A stretch of DNA of 64,000 nt from Rhizobium lentis (GCF_014200175.1 NZ_JACHBD010000002.1:62001-126000); one strand, 5' to 3'. Shown: positions 10,059 through 19,387, numbered from the stretch's first letter. Program-made: numbers and translations. Notes: generated by a model not told the origin, from the sequence alone.

Positions 10059-10267
10059 AGCTGACGCCGCGCGAAAAGGAAATCTGCGAGCGCATCGGCC
10101 CGGCATTGCGTGAGCGCGGCTTCCTACTCGTCGGCATCGACGTGATCGGCGATTACATGACCGAGATTAACGTCACCTCGCCGACCGGCATCTGCGAAGT
10201 CAGGAAGTTCGGCGTTGCCGATATCGCAGCCCTGCTCTGGGATGCGATCGAGCGCAAGCGCGGCTGA
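10059..10267 (+). pseudogene. Displaced 3' fragment of gshB
   Basis: The frame encodes the last 69 residues of glutathione synthetase, from [21 protein letters not shown] to [11 protein letters not shown] and a stop, with a few changes relative to the intact copy (for example ICEVR for IREVR and FGVADIAA for FGGADIAS). There is no start and the N-terminal three quarters are absent. It is contiguous with the native downstream gene comM, so it may be the original gshB 3' end cut off by the insertion. Confidence 0.9.
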
Positions 10268-10314
10268 GGCTGCGCTCCAGCCCGACGCCGGCTGTGACCG
10301 GGTACAACCCCGGT
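10059..10314 (+). repeat. Direct repeat, downstream copy: gshB 3' end plus hairpin
   Basis: Partner of 6264-6520, about 93% identical. In this copy the hairpin that follows the stop codon is complete, whereas in the upstream copy the match ends inside the right arm. That asymmetry suggests this copy keeps the ancestral junction with comM. Confidence 0.9.
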
Positions 10315-10317
10315 CAC
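10294..10317 (+). terminator. gshB hairpin, complete copy
   Basis: GTGACCGGG and CCCGGTCAC form a perfect 9-bp stem with a TACAAC loop, 26 bases after the gshB stop codon. There is no T-run, so it may act as a weak or factor-assisted terminator or as an mRNA stabiliser. The upstream copy (6499-6520) has lost the last three pairs. Confidence 0.5.
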
Positions 10318-10438
10318 CATTCATATCCGAGAATGTTCCTTGATCGTTCTTGTTTTATTCATGTTCCCGTGCCAGATTGCAACCGCTGGCCCTGAAGGGT
10401 TGCGGGCGGTATAAGAGTTTGGGGCAGGGGATGGGCAT

Positions 10439-11971
10439 ATGGTTGCGCGTGTCAGTACGGTGGCATTCCAGGGCATAGAAGGCGTGCCGGTCGAGGTCCA
10501 GGTCATGATCGCGCCCGGCAAGATCGGCATGCAGATCGTCGGACTGCCCGACAAGGCGGTGGCCGAAAGCCGTGAGCGGGTGCAGGCCGCCCTTCACGCC
10601 TCCGGCCTGGCGCTGCCGGCCAAGCGGGTGACCGTCAATCTGGCGCCGGCCGACCTCCCGAAAGAAGGCTCGCATTTCGATCTGCCGATAGCGCTCGCGT
10701 TGATGGCGGCACTTGGCGCCATTCCCGCCGATGCGCTGTCGGATTATGTCGTCGTCGGCGAGCTCAATCTCGACGGCACGATTGCCGCCATCGCAGGTGC
10801 GCTGCCGGCCGCGATCGGCGCCAATGCGCTCGGCAAGGGGCTGATCTGCCCGGCCGAAAGCGGCGCCGAGGCCGCCTGGGCCGGCGCCTACGTCAATATC
10901 CTCGCTCCCCGCAGCCTGATCGCGCTTGCCAATCATTTCCGCGGCACCCAGGTGCTGTCGCGGCCGGAGGCGTCGATCCGCGCCAATGCCGCCAACCTGC
11001 CGGATCTTGCCGAGATCAAGGGCCAGGAAAGCGCCAAGCGTGCGCTCGAAGTGGCGGCCGCAGGCGGCCATAATCTGTTGATGGTCGGCCCTCCCGGCTC
11101 CGGCAAGTCGATGCTGGCGGCCCGGCTGCCGTCGATCCTGCCGCCGCTTTCGGCCGCCGAACTGCTTGAGGTGTCGATGGTCCATTCCATCGCGGGCCAG
11201 CTCACCGGCGGCAAGCTGTCCGATCGCCGGCCCTTCCGCACCCCGCATCATTCCGCCACCATGGCGGCCCTCGTCGGCGGCGGCCTGCGCGCCCGGCCGG
11301 GCGAAGCCTCGCTCGCTCATCACGGCGTACTTTTCCTCGACGAATTTCCCGAATTCACGCCGCAGGCGCTCGATGCGCTGCGCCAGCCGCTCGAAGGCGG
11401 CGAATGCGTCATTGCCCGGGCCAATCACCGCGTCTCCTATCCGGCGATATTCCAGCTGATCGCCGCAATGAACCCCTGCCGCTGCGGCATGGCCGGCGAG
11501 CCCGGCCACACCTGCGCCCGCGGCCCGCGCTGCATGAGCGATTACCAGGCCCGCATCTCCGGCCCGCTGATGGACCGCATCGATATCCGCATCGACGTGC
11601 CGGCCGTCTCCGCCGCCGATCTCATCCGCCCGATGGCGGCTGAGGCGAGCGCCGACGTCGCCCGCCGCGTTGCCCGCGCCCGCGAACTCCAGCAGCAGCG
11701 CTTCGAGGCCGCCGGCGCCAAGGGCATCGGCACCAATGCCCGCTGCTCCACCGCCATGATCGAAAAACTCGCCGAACCCGACGCCGGCGGCCTGCAGCTC
11801 CTGCGCGACGCCGCCGAAAAAATGAAATTCTCCGCTCGCGGCTACCACCGCGTCCTCAAGGTCGCCCGCACGCTCGCCGATCTCGACGGCAAACCGACGG
11901 TCGGCCGCCTGCATCTGGCTGAGGCGATTTCCTACAGGATTGCCGGGGAGAGGTTGACGGCGGCGGCGTGA
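10439..11971 (+). CDS. comM: YifB/ComM family AAA+ ATPase (Mg chelatase-like)
   Basis: A 510-residue protein with an N-terminal Lon-like S5 fold (MVARVSTVAFQGIEGVPVEVQVMIAPG), a central AAA+ module with Walker A VGPPGSGKSMLAARLP (about residues 217-232) and Walker B GVLFLDEFPEF, and a C-terminal Mg-chelatase-like helical domain. ComM is a hexameric helicase that promotes branch migration during natural transformation in Vibrio and others. The cysteine-bearing AMNPCRCGMAGEPGHTC segment is typical. In the uninterrupted locus it follows gshB. Confidence 0.93.
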   Translation: MVARVSTVAFQGIEGVPVEVQVMIAPGKIGMQIVGLPDKAVAESRERVQAALHASGLALPAKRVTVNLAPADLPKEGSHFDLPIALALMAALGAIPADALSDYVVVGELNLDGTIAAIAGALPAAIGANALGKGLICPAESGAEAAWAGAYVNILAPRSLIALANHFRGTQVLSRPEASIRANAANLPDLAEIKGQESAKRALEVAAAGGHNLLMVGPPGSGKSMLAARLPSILPPLSAAELLEVSMVHSIAGQLTGGKLSDRRPFRTPHHSATMAALVGGGLRARPGEASLAHHGVLFLDEFPEFTPQALDALRQPLEGGECVIARANHRVSYPAIFQLIAAMNPCRCGMAGEPGHTCARGPRCMSDYQARISGPLMDRIDIRIDVPAVSAADLIRPMAAEASADVARRVARARELQQQRFEAAGAKGIGTNARCSTAMIEKLAEPDAGGLQLLRDAAEKMKFSARGYHRVLKVARTLADLDGKPTVGRLHLAEAISYRIAGERLTAAA

Positions 11972-11979
11972 GATATAGG

Positions 11980-12104
11980 CGAATGGCGAGTAGCGAGTAG
12001 CGAATAGTTATGGACTGGCCTGACACCAAACATGCCGCTCCCAATTCCCAATTCCCAATTCCCAATTCCCTATTCGCTATTTCCTATTCGCTATTCACTG
12101 TTCG
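11980..12104. repeat. CCCAATT tandem repeat with flanking inverted GAATAGCG motifs
   Basis: Between the convergent comM and cysK genes, a 7-bp unit CCCAATT is repeated about 4.4 times (12040-12070). It is flanked on the left by GAGTAGCGAATAG-type repeats (11987-12007) and on the right by two copies of CCTATTCGCTATT (12069-12096), which are inverse complements of each other, so a long stem with the tandem repeat in its loop is possible. Similar low-complexity spacers recur in rhizobial genomes. Confidence 0.75.
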
Positions 12105-12108
12105 CGCC

Positions 12109-13071
12109 TCAGCTCCCCAACCCTTCAAACAACGCCGTCGAAAGATAACGCTCCGCAAAGGACGGAATGATCACGACGATGTTCTTGCCGGCATTCTCCG
12201 GACGGCTGCCGACCTTGATCGCTGCGGTCAGTGCCGCACCCGAGGAGATGCCGACCGGCACACCTTCCAGCCTTGCGACCAAGCGGGCTTGTTCGAAGGC
12301 CTCGTCGTTGGTCACGGTGACGACTTCGTCATAGATGCCGGTGTCGAGGATCTTCGGGGCGAAGCCGGCGCCGATGCCCTGGATTTTGTGCGGGCCGGGA
12401 TTGCCGCCGGAGAGAATGGGGGAATCGGCGGGCTCGACAGCGATCATCTGGATTTCGGGCTTATGGCTTTTCAGCACCTGGCCGACGCCGGTGATCGTGC
12501 CGCCGGTGCCGATCCCGGAGACGACGATGTCGACCGTGCCGTCGGTGTCGTTCCAGATTTCCTCGGCCGTCGTCTTGCGATGGATTTCAGGATTGGCGGG
12601 GTTTTCGAACTGCTGCGGAATGATGGCGTCGGGAAGCGATTCCGCCAGCTCTTCGGCCTTGGCGATCGCGCCTTTCATGCCCTTGGCGCCCTCGGTCAGC
12701 ACCAGCTCGGCGCCGAGCAGCGCCAGCATCTTGCGGCGCTCGACCGACATGGTTTCCGGCATGGTGAGGATCAGCCGGTAGCCCTTGGCGGCAGCGGCAA
12801 AGGCGAGCGCGATGCCGGTGTTGCCGGAGGTCGGCTCGATCAGCACGGACTTGCCGGGGGTGATTCTGCCCTGCGCCTCCAGGCTTTCGATCATCGCCAC
12901 GCCGATGCGGTCCTTGACCGAGGCGATCGGATTGAAGAATTCGAGCTTGCCGATCAGGTTGGCCACCACGCCCTTTTCCCGCGCCAGCTTGTCGAAGCGC
13001 ACGAGCGGCGTGTTGCCGATGGTCTCGGTGATCGAGGAATAGATGCGGCCGCGGCCGGGCTTGTGCGACAT
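12109..13071 (-). CDS. cysK: Cysteine synthase A (O-acetylserine sulfhydrylase)
   Basis: A 320-residue PLP enzyme that makes cysteine from O-acetylserine and sulfide. The PLP lysine lies in the [12 protein letters not shown] segment near residue 53, the substrate loop is [11 protein letters not shown], and the phosphate-binding loop is [10 protein letters not shown]. Length and order are standard for CysK. It is convergent with comM and separated from the LysE-type gene upstream by about 130 bases. Confidence 0.93.
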   Translation of the reverse strand: MSHKPGRGRIYSSITETIGNTPLVRFDKLAREKGVVANLIGKLEFFNPIASVKDRIGVAMIESLEAQGRITPGKSVLIEPTSGNTGIALAFAAAAKGYRLILTMPETMSVERRKMLALLGAELVLTEGAKGMKGAIAKAEELAESLPDAIIPQQFENPANPEIHRKTTAEEIWNDTDGTVDIVVSGIGTGGTITGVGQVLKSHKPEIQMIAVEPADSPILSGGNPGPHKIQGIGAGFAPKILDTGIYDEVVTVTNDEAFEQARLVARLEGVPVGISSGAALTAAIKVGSRPENAGKNIVVIIPSFAERYLSTALFEGLGS

Positions 13072-13202
13072 GGGTGCCTCCCTTTGGAAATCGAAAAGGA
13101 GAATAGGGGCAAAGGTCGAATGAGGCCAGCCCGCGTTGATGCCGGGAGAGCCGGACGTGAAGAAAAAAAGCTTTGAAAACCGTTTCTTGGCGGATGTTTA
13201 TT

Positions 13203-13820
13203 TCAGGCCGCACGCGTGGCGATGAAGGCGGCCGTGCCGGCGAGGATGCCGGCCGCAACCCGGTTCAGCGTCTGCAGGGCGCGCGGCTGTTTCAGCATCG
13301 TTCGGGCCCGCGAGGCGAGCAGCATATAGGGCACCAGCACGGCAATCAGCACGACGAAGGTGACGGCAAGCAGCATCGCATAGTCGCTGAGGCTGATATT
13401 GCCGATATCGATCAGCGTCGGCGCCAGCGCGACATAGAATAGCATGGTCTTCGGATTGCCGAGCGTCACCAGCAGGCCGGAGAGGAAGGACAGGCCGATA
13501 TTGCTGGATTTCTTCGCCGCGATGTCCTGCGGCAGCAGCCCCGCCGTCCAGAGTTTCCAGGCGATATAGGCGAGATAGAGGGCACCGGCGATCTTGATGA
13601 CGAGGAAGACCTCGGTAAAGGTCTGCGCCACGAAGGCAAGGCCGAGAATGACCGCGGTGAGGTAGGTCATGTCGCCGAGCACCAGGCCGAGACCCATGAA
13701 GAAGGTCTCGCGGAAATTCGAGCCGAGCGCGCGGGCGACGATGGCGGTAATCCCGGGTCCGGGAATGGCGGCTGCAATGAAAAGCGCTCCGGCATAGGCA
13801 AGCAAGGCGGCAAGGCTCAT
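13203..13820 (-). CDS. LysE family translocator
   Basis: A 205-residue inner-membrane protein with about six hydrophobic segments and the family signature near the N-terminus (AAIPGPGITAIVARALG) plus a central LSGLLVTLGNPKTMLFYVALAP motif. Members export amino acids or small metabolites; the substrate cannot be told from sequence. It precedes an EamA exporter and an AsnC-type regulator, so this region is enriched in amino-acid efflux functions. Confidence 0.9.
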   Translation of the reverse strand: MSLAALLAYAGALFIAAAIPGPGITAIVARALGSNFRETFFMGLGLVLGDMTYLTAVILGLAFVAQTFTEVFLVIKIAGALYLAYIAWKLWTAGLLPQDIAAKKSSNIGLSFLSGLLVTLGNPKTMLFYVALAPTLIDIGNISLSDYAMLLAVTFVVLIAVLVPYMLLASRARTMLKQPRALQTLNRVAAGILAGTAAFIATRAA

Positions 13821-13936
13821 GTGTGGCTCCTCTTTCCCACTGTTCTATATCCGCCAACCCTTCCCATCAATCGGCCGGGGTTGATGGGTCCATCACCAGA
13901 AGAAATGCCTGCCGCCGTGTACCTGCCCGCCTTTCG

Positions 13937-14836
13937 TCAGCCCTGAAGCGCTCGTGGCCGCAGCCAGCGCGGCGTCCAGCCGAGGTTCATGCCGGCCGCG
14001 GCAAGCAGGATGATGGCGGCGCCCGCGATCTGCATCGGCTGCAGCGCGTGGCCGAAGGCCAGCCGGTCGACGAGGATCGCGGCGATCGGATAGAGGAAGG
14101 ACAAGGCCCCGGTCAGATGGGTCGGCAGCCGCTGGATGGCGCCGTAGAGCAGCACATACATCAGCCCGGTATGGATTACGCCAATGGAAACGAGGATTGC
14201 CCAGCTTCCGGCATCCTGAGGCGGCTGCGAAAAATCTGTCATTGGCGCCAGCATCAGCATGCCGGTTGCCACCTGGATCAGCGCGATCAGATGCGGCGGC
14301 GTGCCTTTCAGCCACTTCGCGGCAAGCGCTGCCAGCGCGTAGAAGAAGGCGGCGCCCAGCGCCATCAGTATGCCGAGGCCGTAGCCATCCGATGTGCCGC
14401 TCGCCTGAGGCTTCGCCTCGACGATCGCAGCCATGCCGGCAAAGGCGAGCGTCAGCCAGAAAAGCTTGGCGGCGGTGATCTTCTCGCCGAGAAACAGCGC
14501 GCCGAGCACAAGCAGCATGAAGGGTTGGGTGTTGTAGACGGTGGTGGCGATTGAGATCGTCGCATGCGAGTAGGAGGCAAACAGCAGCAGCCAGTTGACG
14601 ACGATGGCGATGCCGCCGAAGACGGCGATGGCGAAGGTGCGCAGCGTGAGGATGCCTGGCCGCAGCAGCCCGAGGGCGCCGCAGATGACAAGCAGGGTGA
14701 GCGCGCCGAACAGGCAGCGCCAGAAAACCACGCCGCTGACCGGCTGGCCCGACATGACGACGAACCAGCCGATCGTCCCCGAGATCAGCATCGCTGCCGT
14801 CATTTCCGCCGTGCCTCTTTTGATATCGCCGCTCAT
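13937..14836 (-). CDS. DMT superfamily (EamA) transporter
   Basis: A 299-residue protein with ten predicted membrane helices in two EamA repeats, including FWRCLFGALTLLVICGALG in the first half and ALSFLYPIAAILVDRLAFG in the second. I chose the ATG at 14836 because it follows GGAGG by six bases; an in-frame ATG at 14878 lacks such a site and would add a hydrophilic tail. It is divergent from the AsnC-type regulator, a layout typical of a locally controlled metabolite exporter. Confidence 0.88.
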   Translation of the reverse strand: MSGDIKRGTAEMTAAMLISGTIGWFVVMSGQPVSGVVFWRCLFGALTLLVICGALGLLRPGILTLRTFAIAVFGGIAIVVNWLLLFASYSHATISIATTVYNTQPFMLLVLGALFLGEKITAAKLFWLTLAFAGMAAIVEAKPQASGTSDGYGLGILMALGAAFFYALAALAAKWLKGTPPHLIALIQVATGMLMLAPMTDFSQPPQDAGSWAILVSIGVIHTGLMYVLLYGAIQRLPTHLTGALSFLYPIAAILVDRLAFGHALQPMQIAGAAIILLAAAGMNLGWTPRWLRPRALQG

Positions 14837-14947
14837 GATCGCCTCCGTTTTGCTGAGATGATAATATTGCGGCGACAAGCGAAATTATATAAGGATAAAG
14901 ATGAAGTTCCTCGCTGCGGCCTAATAATAAAAGGGAAAGAAGCGGTC

Positions 14948-15412
14948 ATGCCTAACGATGCCCAGGCGCTTGATGAGATCGATCAGGCCATTCTCGAAGC
15001 GCTGGCCGGCAATGCCCGGATCTCGCTGAAGGAGCTGGCACAGCAGGTGAGGCTCTCCTCGCCGAGCGCTGCCGAGCGTCTGCGCCGGCTGGAGGAGCGC
15101 GGCGTCATCAAGGCCTTCACCATCGATCTCGATCCTGCCGCCGTCGGCTATCCCCTGCAGGCCATCGTCCGCGTGCGTCCGCTGCCGGGGCAGTTGCACA
15201 TCGTCGAGCGCCTCATCCAGGAAATTCCCGAAATCGTCGAATGCGACAAGGTGACCGGCGAGGATTGTTTTATCGCCCGCCTGGTCATCCGCTCGATGGC
15301 GGAACTTGACGGCCTCCTGGACAGGGTCGCCGAACGTGCGGAGACCAACACGGCGATGATCAAAGCCTCCCCCGTCAAGCGCCGGCTGCCGCCGCTGTCA
15401 CGGAAAAGGTAG
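14948..15412 (+). CDS. Lrp/AsnC family transcriptional regulator
   Basis: A 154-residue protein with an N-terminal winged helix-turn-helix (LDEIDQAILEALAGNARISLKELAQQVRLSSPSAAERLRRLEERGVI) and a C-terminal RAM/AsnC ligand-binding domain (IVECDKVTGEDCFIARLVI). The ATG at 14948 lies behind a GGGAAAGAAG site; a longer open frame upstream runs through the divergent transporter gene and is not coding. It is likely to control the divergent EamA exporter in response to an amino acid. Confidence 0.92.
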   Translation: MPNDAQALDEIDQAILEALAGNARISLKELAQQVRLSSPSAAERLRRLEERGVIKAFTIDLDPAAVGYPLQAIVRVRPLPGQLHIVERLIQEIPEIVECDKVTGEDCFIARLVIRSMAELDGLLDRVAERAETNTAMIKASPVKRRLPPLSRKR

Positions 15413-15498
15413 GTCTTGGCTGAACAGGAGCTCTAGAAATTCGCCATCGAAGGCGGCTCGCGCGGGAACCCGAGGCGGCATCGGCCAATCCGCGGTCC

Positions 15499-16269
15499 TT
15501 AGTTCCCTTCCTTGATAACTCCTCTCAGGCATTTCTCAAGCTGATCCTTTATATCGACGACAGACCGGCACTCACGAATGGCATATGCTGCCGCCATTTC
15601 GGCATTGCGTCTGAAGCCGGGAACGTCCCCGGCGCGATATGTTGCTGCAACCCCGCCGAAGGGTCCCTTAATCCCGACCGACTGTAGCAGGACTGTGTAT
15701 AGGCAGCCTACCGGATTGATATCGCGGTCGATGACGACATTGACAACCGGGTATCCTTTTCGGCGCTCATGGTAGCATTCTAATGTGTCCGGCTTGCTTC
15801 GAAGCGTGTCTATATCGTGCACTGCTATCTGGCCCAATTTTGCCAGCTTGAGCGCATCACGATCAACGAACACTTCGACGGTCTGGGCGTTTGACGACTG
15901 GTTCTGATCACCGAAAGGGGCATATGGCGCTCCAACTGAGTAATCTATCGACTGGCTGGCGTTGAAATTGAGACGAACGTCTGCGTAAGCCATCAGCCCA
16001 AAAAACACGCGGAAAAACTCTAGCTGCAAAGCTTGAATATCGCTCCTCTCCATGCCCTTCACATTGATAATTATGTTCACGTCGATTGGATTGTCGATGT
16101 CGAGAATCGGCGCTGTCGATTTCGAAACGGCAAACGCGACGACCTCTTCCAATGACAATGATGAGCGAATCGACTGAAGCTTTGTTGAATCGATCGCAAG
16201 CGTCGGTGTCGCAATCAGCGCTGTGGCTAGTCCCGCAATCACGCGCCATGGCGCTTTCCTAAATGACAT
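15499..16269 (-). CDS. Secreted protein of unknown function, paralogue A
   Basis: A 256-residue protein with a Sec signal peptide (SFRKAPWRVIAGLATALIATPTLA) followed by a mature domain with conserved cysteines in ECYHE, PVGCLYTVLLQSVG and AIRECRS. It shares most of its sequence with the next gene upstream (paralogue B). The overall layout, with a single Cys in a GCLY.vLLQ.vG motif, recalls DUF2927-type rhizobial exported proteins, but I am not certain. I chose the ATG after GGAGGCGCTT, the same spacing as in the paralogue. Confidence 0.7.
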   Translation of the reverse strand: MSFRKAPWRVIAGLATALIATPTLAIDSTKLQSIRSSLSLEEVVAFAVSKSTAPILDIDNPIDVNIIINVKGMERSDIQALQLEFFRVFFGLMAYADVRLNFNASQSIDYSVGAPYAPFGDQNQSSNAQTVEVFVDRDALKLAKLGQIAVHDIDTLRSKPDTLECYHERRKGYPVVNVVIDRDINPVGCLYTVLLQSVGIKGPFGGVAATYRAGDVPGFRRNAEMAAAYAIRECRSVVDIKDQLEKCLRGVIKEGN

Positions 16270-16319
16270 AAGCGCCTCCAACAAACACCGCTCCCGCCGC
16301 TGATCAACCCATTATTAGC

Positions 16320-16383
16320 TTGAATGTTTGAACTGCTGATCACACGTCGGTCAAGCGCCGCCTGCCGCCGCTGACGGCGTTGG
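16320..16383. repeat. Junction of a tandem duplication (chimeric intergenic sequence)
   Basis: This spacer contains GATCACACGTCGGT, which resembles the 3' end of dut (GATCACACGCCGGT at 17223-17236), fused directly to GTCAAGCGCCGCCTGCCGCC, which resembles the 3' end of the AsnC-type gene (15376-15395). It looks like the breakpoint left when the secreted-protein gene was duplicated in tandem. Confidence 0.5.
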
Positions 16384-17166
16384 TCAACGCGGTACCGACT
16401 TACCATCATCGAGAACTTGTCTCAGGCACTTTTCGAACTGAACTTTTTTGTCGATGAGAGATCGGCATTCGCGAATGGCATATGCTGCCGCCATTTCAGC
16501 GTTAATTCTGAAACCGGGAATTCTTCCGGGATTGAAAGTCGCAGCATCTCGGCGAAAAGCATCCGTAACTCCGACCGATTGTAGTAGAACACCATAAAGA
16601 CAGCCCACCGGATTGATGTCGCGGTCCACGAGCACATTGATAACCGGGTTTCCGATTCCGCTCTCGTGATAGCATGTCGATGTATCCGGCTTGCTTCGGA
16701 GCGTGGCTACATCGTGAACTGCTATTTGGCCCAATTTTGCCAGTTCCAGCGCATCACGATCGATGAATGCGTCGAGTGTCTGAGTATTCGGCGGCTGGTT
16801 TTGATCACCGAAAGGCACATATGGCACAGCAGACGAGTAATCTATGGATCGACTGGCATTGAGATTGATGCTGATCTCCGCGTAAGCGCTGATCGCAGAG
16901 AAAACGCGCAAAAGCTCAATCTGAAAGGATTGAATATCGCTCTTCTCCATGCCTTTCGCATTGAGGACGACGTTCATCTCGATGGTTTTGTCGATGTCGA
17001 GAATCGGCACTGTCGATTTCGCCATGGCAAATGCGACGATCTGTTCCGCAGATAAAGATGAGCGAATCGACTGGAGCTTTGTTGAATCGATCGCAAGCGC
17101 CGGCGCCGCAATCAGCGCTGCCGCCAGACCCATAACCACGCCCCATGGCGCTCTCTTGAATAGCAT
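16384..17166 (-). CDS. Secreted protein of unknown function, paralogue B
   Basis: A 260-residue paralogue of the gene immediately downstream. It has the same signal peptide plan ending APALA, then an identical IDSTKLQSIRSSLS mature start, and the same CYHE, NPVGCLY.VLLQSVG and AAAYAIRECRS blocks. The ATG at 17166 was chosen because it aligns with the start of paralogue A and follows GGGGACGCTT; the longer frame from 17229 would bury the signal peptide. It is upstream of paralogue A on the same strand and downstream of dut. Function unknown. Confidence 0.7.
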   Translation of the reverse strand: MLFKRAPWGVVMGLAAALIAAPALAIDSTKLQSIRSSLSAEQIVAFAMAKSTVPILDIDKTIEMNVVLNAKGMEKSDIQSFQIELLRVFSAISAYAEISINLNASRSIDYSSAVPYVPFGDQNQPPNTQTLDAFIDRDALELAKLGQIAVHDVATLRSKPDTSTCYHESGIGNPVINVLVDRDINPVGCLYGVLLQSVGVTDAFRRDAATFNPGRIPGFRINAEMAAAYAIRECRSLIDKKVQFEKCLRQVLDDGKSVPR

Positions 17167-17225
17167 AAGCGTCCCCACAACGCTGCTCATCAATCGTTCG
17201 GTTGCTTCACTGTTCGAGCCGTCGA

Positions 17226-17696
17226 TCACACGCCGGTGGAGCCGAAGCCGCCGGCGCCGCGCGCGGTTTCGCTCGCCTCGGCGATCTCGGCAATCCGCGC
17301 CTGCGTTACCGGCGCGATCACCATCTGGGCGATGCGCATGCCGCGCTCGACGATGAAGGTCTCTTCGCCGAGATTGACGAGCAGCACCTTCACCTCGCCG
17401 CGATAGTCGCTGTCGACAGTGCCGGGCGAATTGAGGCAGGTCATGCCGTACTTGAAGGCGAGGCCGGAGCGCGGCCGCACCTGGCCTTCGAAACCCTCGG
17501 GGATTTCGAAGATGAAGCCGGTCGGCACCAGCGCCCGTTTGCCGGGCAGAAGCGTCAGCGGCGCATCCGCGTCGACGGCGGCGCGCAGGTCCATGCCGGC
17601 CGCTCCCTTGCTTTCATAGGCGGGCAGGTCAAGGCCTTCGCCGTTGGCTAGGCGGATGACGTTCAGCGTCGGGCGCGTGTCGTGATGAATGGTCAT
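17226..17696 (-). CDS. dut: dUTP diphosphatase
   Basis: A 156-residue trimeric dUTPase that hydrolyses dUTP to dUMP. All five family motifs are present: [44 protein letters not shown] and the C-terminal [11 protein letters not shown] arm. Length is normal. Its stop lies 59 bases upstream of the paralogue B start, so dut and the two secreted proteins may share a message. Confidence 0.96.
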   Translation of the reverse strand: MTIHHDTRPTLNVIRLANGEGLDLPAYESKGAAGMDLRAAVDADAPLTLLPGKRALVPTGFIFEIPEGFEGQVRPRSGLAFKYGMTCLNSPGTVDSDYRGEVKVLLVNLGEETFIVERGMRIAQMVIAPVTQARIAEIAEASETARGAGGFGSTGV

Positions 17697-17786
17697 AGCC
17701 CATTACTTTGCGCCCGCAGCGTCGAGGTCAATTGCAAAGCCGGGCTTTAATCGTTAGATACGCGGCAATTCCACAGGATTCATAGT

Positions 17787-19370
17787 ATGGCCGAAAGTCT
17801 CGCCGAGGCGGTCTCCCGCCGCCGCACATTCGCTATTATCGCCCACCCGGACGCGGGCAAGACGACGCTTACCGAAAAGCTGTTGCTTTTCGGCGGCGCC
17901 ATTCAGCTTGCCGGCGAAGTCAAGGCGAAGAAGGACCGCATGCAGACGCGCTCCGACTGGATGAAGATCGAGCGCGAGCGCGGCATCTCCGTCGTCACCT
18001 CGGTGATGACCTTCGAATATAACGACAATGTCTTCAATATCCTCGACACGCCCGGTCACGAGGATTTTGCCGACGACACCTATCGCACCCTGACCGCCGT
18101 CGATGCCGCCGTCATGGTCATCGATGCCGCCAAGGGCATCGAGCCGCGCACGCTGAAGCTCTTCGAAGTCTGCCGCATGCGCGATATCCCGATCATCACC
18201 TTCATCAACAAGATGGACCGTGAAAGCCGCGATCCCTTCGAGATCCTCGACGAGGTCGAGGAGAAGCTGGCGCTGGATACGGCGCCGATCACCTGGCCGA
18301 TCGGCCGCTCGAAGACCTTCTGCGGCTCCTATCATCTGGCCAACAGCACCGCCCGCGGTTCCGACACCGAAGTCGAGACGACGCCGGTCAATGGTCCGCG
18401 GACGGTCGCCGACAGGCTGCCGGAAAACGAGCGCCAGGCCTTCATCGACGAGACCGAGCTGGCCATCGAGGCCTGCCGCCCCTTCGATCGCGACTCCTTC
18501 CTCGAAGGCCATATGACGCCGGTCTTCTTCGGCTCGGCGCTGCGCAATTTCGGCGTTCGCGACCTGATCAACGCGCTCGGCGAGTTCGCGCCGCCGCCGC
18601 GCGACCAGGTCGCCGATACCAGGACGGTGCACGCGACCGACGACAAGATGACGGCCTTCGTCTTCAAGATCCAGGCCAATATGGATCCCAACCACCGCGA
18701 CCGCATCGCCTTTGCGCGGATCTGCTCCGGCAGGCTCGAACGCGGCATGAAGGCGCGGCTTGCCCGCACCGGCAAGCAGCTCGGCCTGACGGCACCGCAA
18801 TTCTTCTTCGCCTCGCAGCGTCAGCTCGCCGACACCGCCTATGCCGGCGATGTGGTGGGCATCCCCAATCACGGAACGTTGCGCATTGGCGACACGCTGA
18901 CCGAAGGCGAATCGCTGGTCTTCCAGGGCGTGCCGAACTTCTCGCCGGAAATTCTGCGCCGCGTGCGCCTCGAAGACGCGATGAAGGCGAAGAAGCTCAA
19001 GGAAGCCTTGCAGCAGATGGCCGAGGAAGGCGTCGTCCAGCTGTTCTCGCCGGAAGACGGCTCGCCGGCAATCGTCGGCGTCGTCGGCGCCCTGCAGCTC
19101 GACGTGCTGAAGGAGCGGCTGATGGCCGAATACGGCCTGCCGGTCTCCTTCGAAATGTCGCGCTTCTCGGTCTGCCGCTGGATATCCGCCGATCAATCGG
19201 CCGATCTCGAAAAATTCCTGACTGTCAAACGCGGCGATATCGCCCGCGATCTCGACGGCGATCCCGTCTTCCTCGCCCAGGATGCCTTCTCGCTGCGTTA
19301 TGAGGCGGAGCGCTATCCGGCAATCAAGATGGTCGCGATCAAGGAGTATCACGCCGCCAAGGCGGCGTGA
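17787..19370 (+). CDS. prfC: Peptide chain release factor 3
   Basis: A 527-residue translational GTPase that recycles RF1/RF2. The G domain shows AHPDAGKTTLTEKLLL (G1), GISVVTSVMTF (G2), DTPGHEDF (G3) and NKMDRE (G4), with the RF3-specific QTRSDWMKIERERG insertion region. Two beta-barrel domains follow. The presence of EGVVQLFSPEDGSPAIVGVVGALQLDVL confirms RF3 rather than EF-G. A monocistronic gene; the large antisense frame over it is a shadow. Confidence 0.96.
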   Translation: MAESLAEAVSRRRTFAIIAHPDAGKTTLTEKLLLFGGAIQLAGEVKAKKDRMQTRSDWMKIERERGISVVTSVMTFEYNDNVFNILDTPGHEDFADDTYRTLTAVDAAVMVIDAAKGIEPRTLKLFEVCRMRDIPIITFINKMDRESRDPFEILDEVEEKLALDTAPITWPIGRSKTFCGSYHLANSTARGSDTEVETTPVNGPRTVADRLPENERQAFIDETELAIEACRPFDRDSFLEGHMTPVFFGSALRNFGVRDLINALGEFAPPPRDQVADTRTVHATDDKMTAFVFKIQANMDPNHRDRIAFARICSGRLERGMKARLARTGKQLGLTAPQFFFASQRQLADTAYAGDVVGIPNHGTLRIGDTLTEGESLVFQGVPNFSPEILRRVRLEDAMKAKKLKEALQQMAEEGVVQLFSPEDGSPAIVGVVGALQLDVLKERLMAEYGLPVSFEMSRFSVCRWISADQSADLEKFLTVKRGDIARDLDGDPVFLAQDAFSLRYEAERYPAIKMVAIKEYHAAKAA

Positions 19371-19387
19371 TGGCTTCGGACCCCAGG

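Noticed and set aside
12040..12070. CRISPR-like repeat
   Set aside because: The 7-bp units are contiguous with no spacers, so it is a simple tandem repeat.
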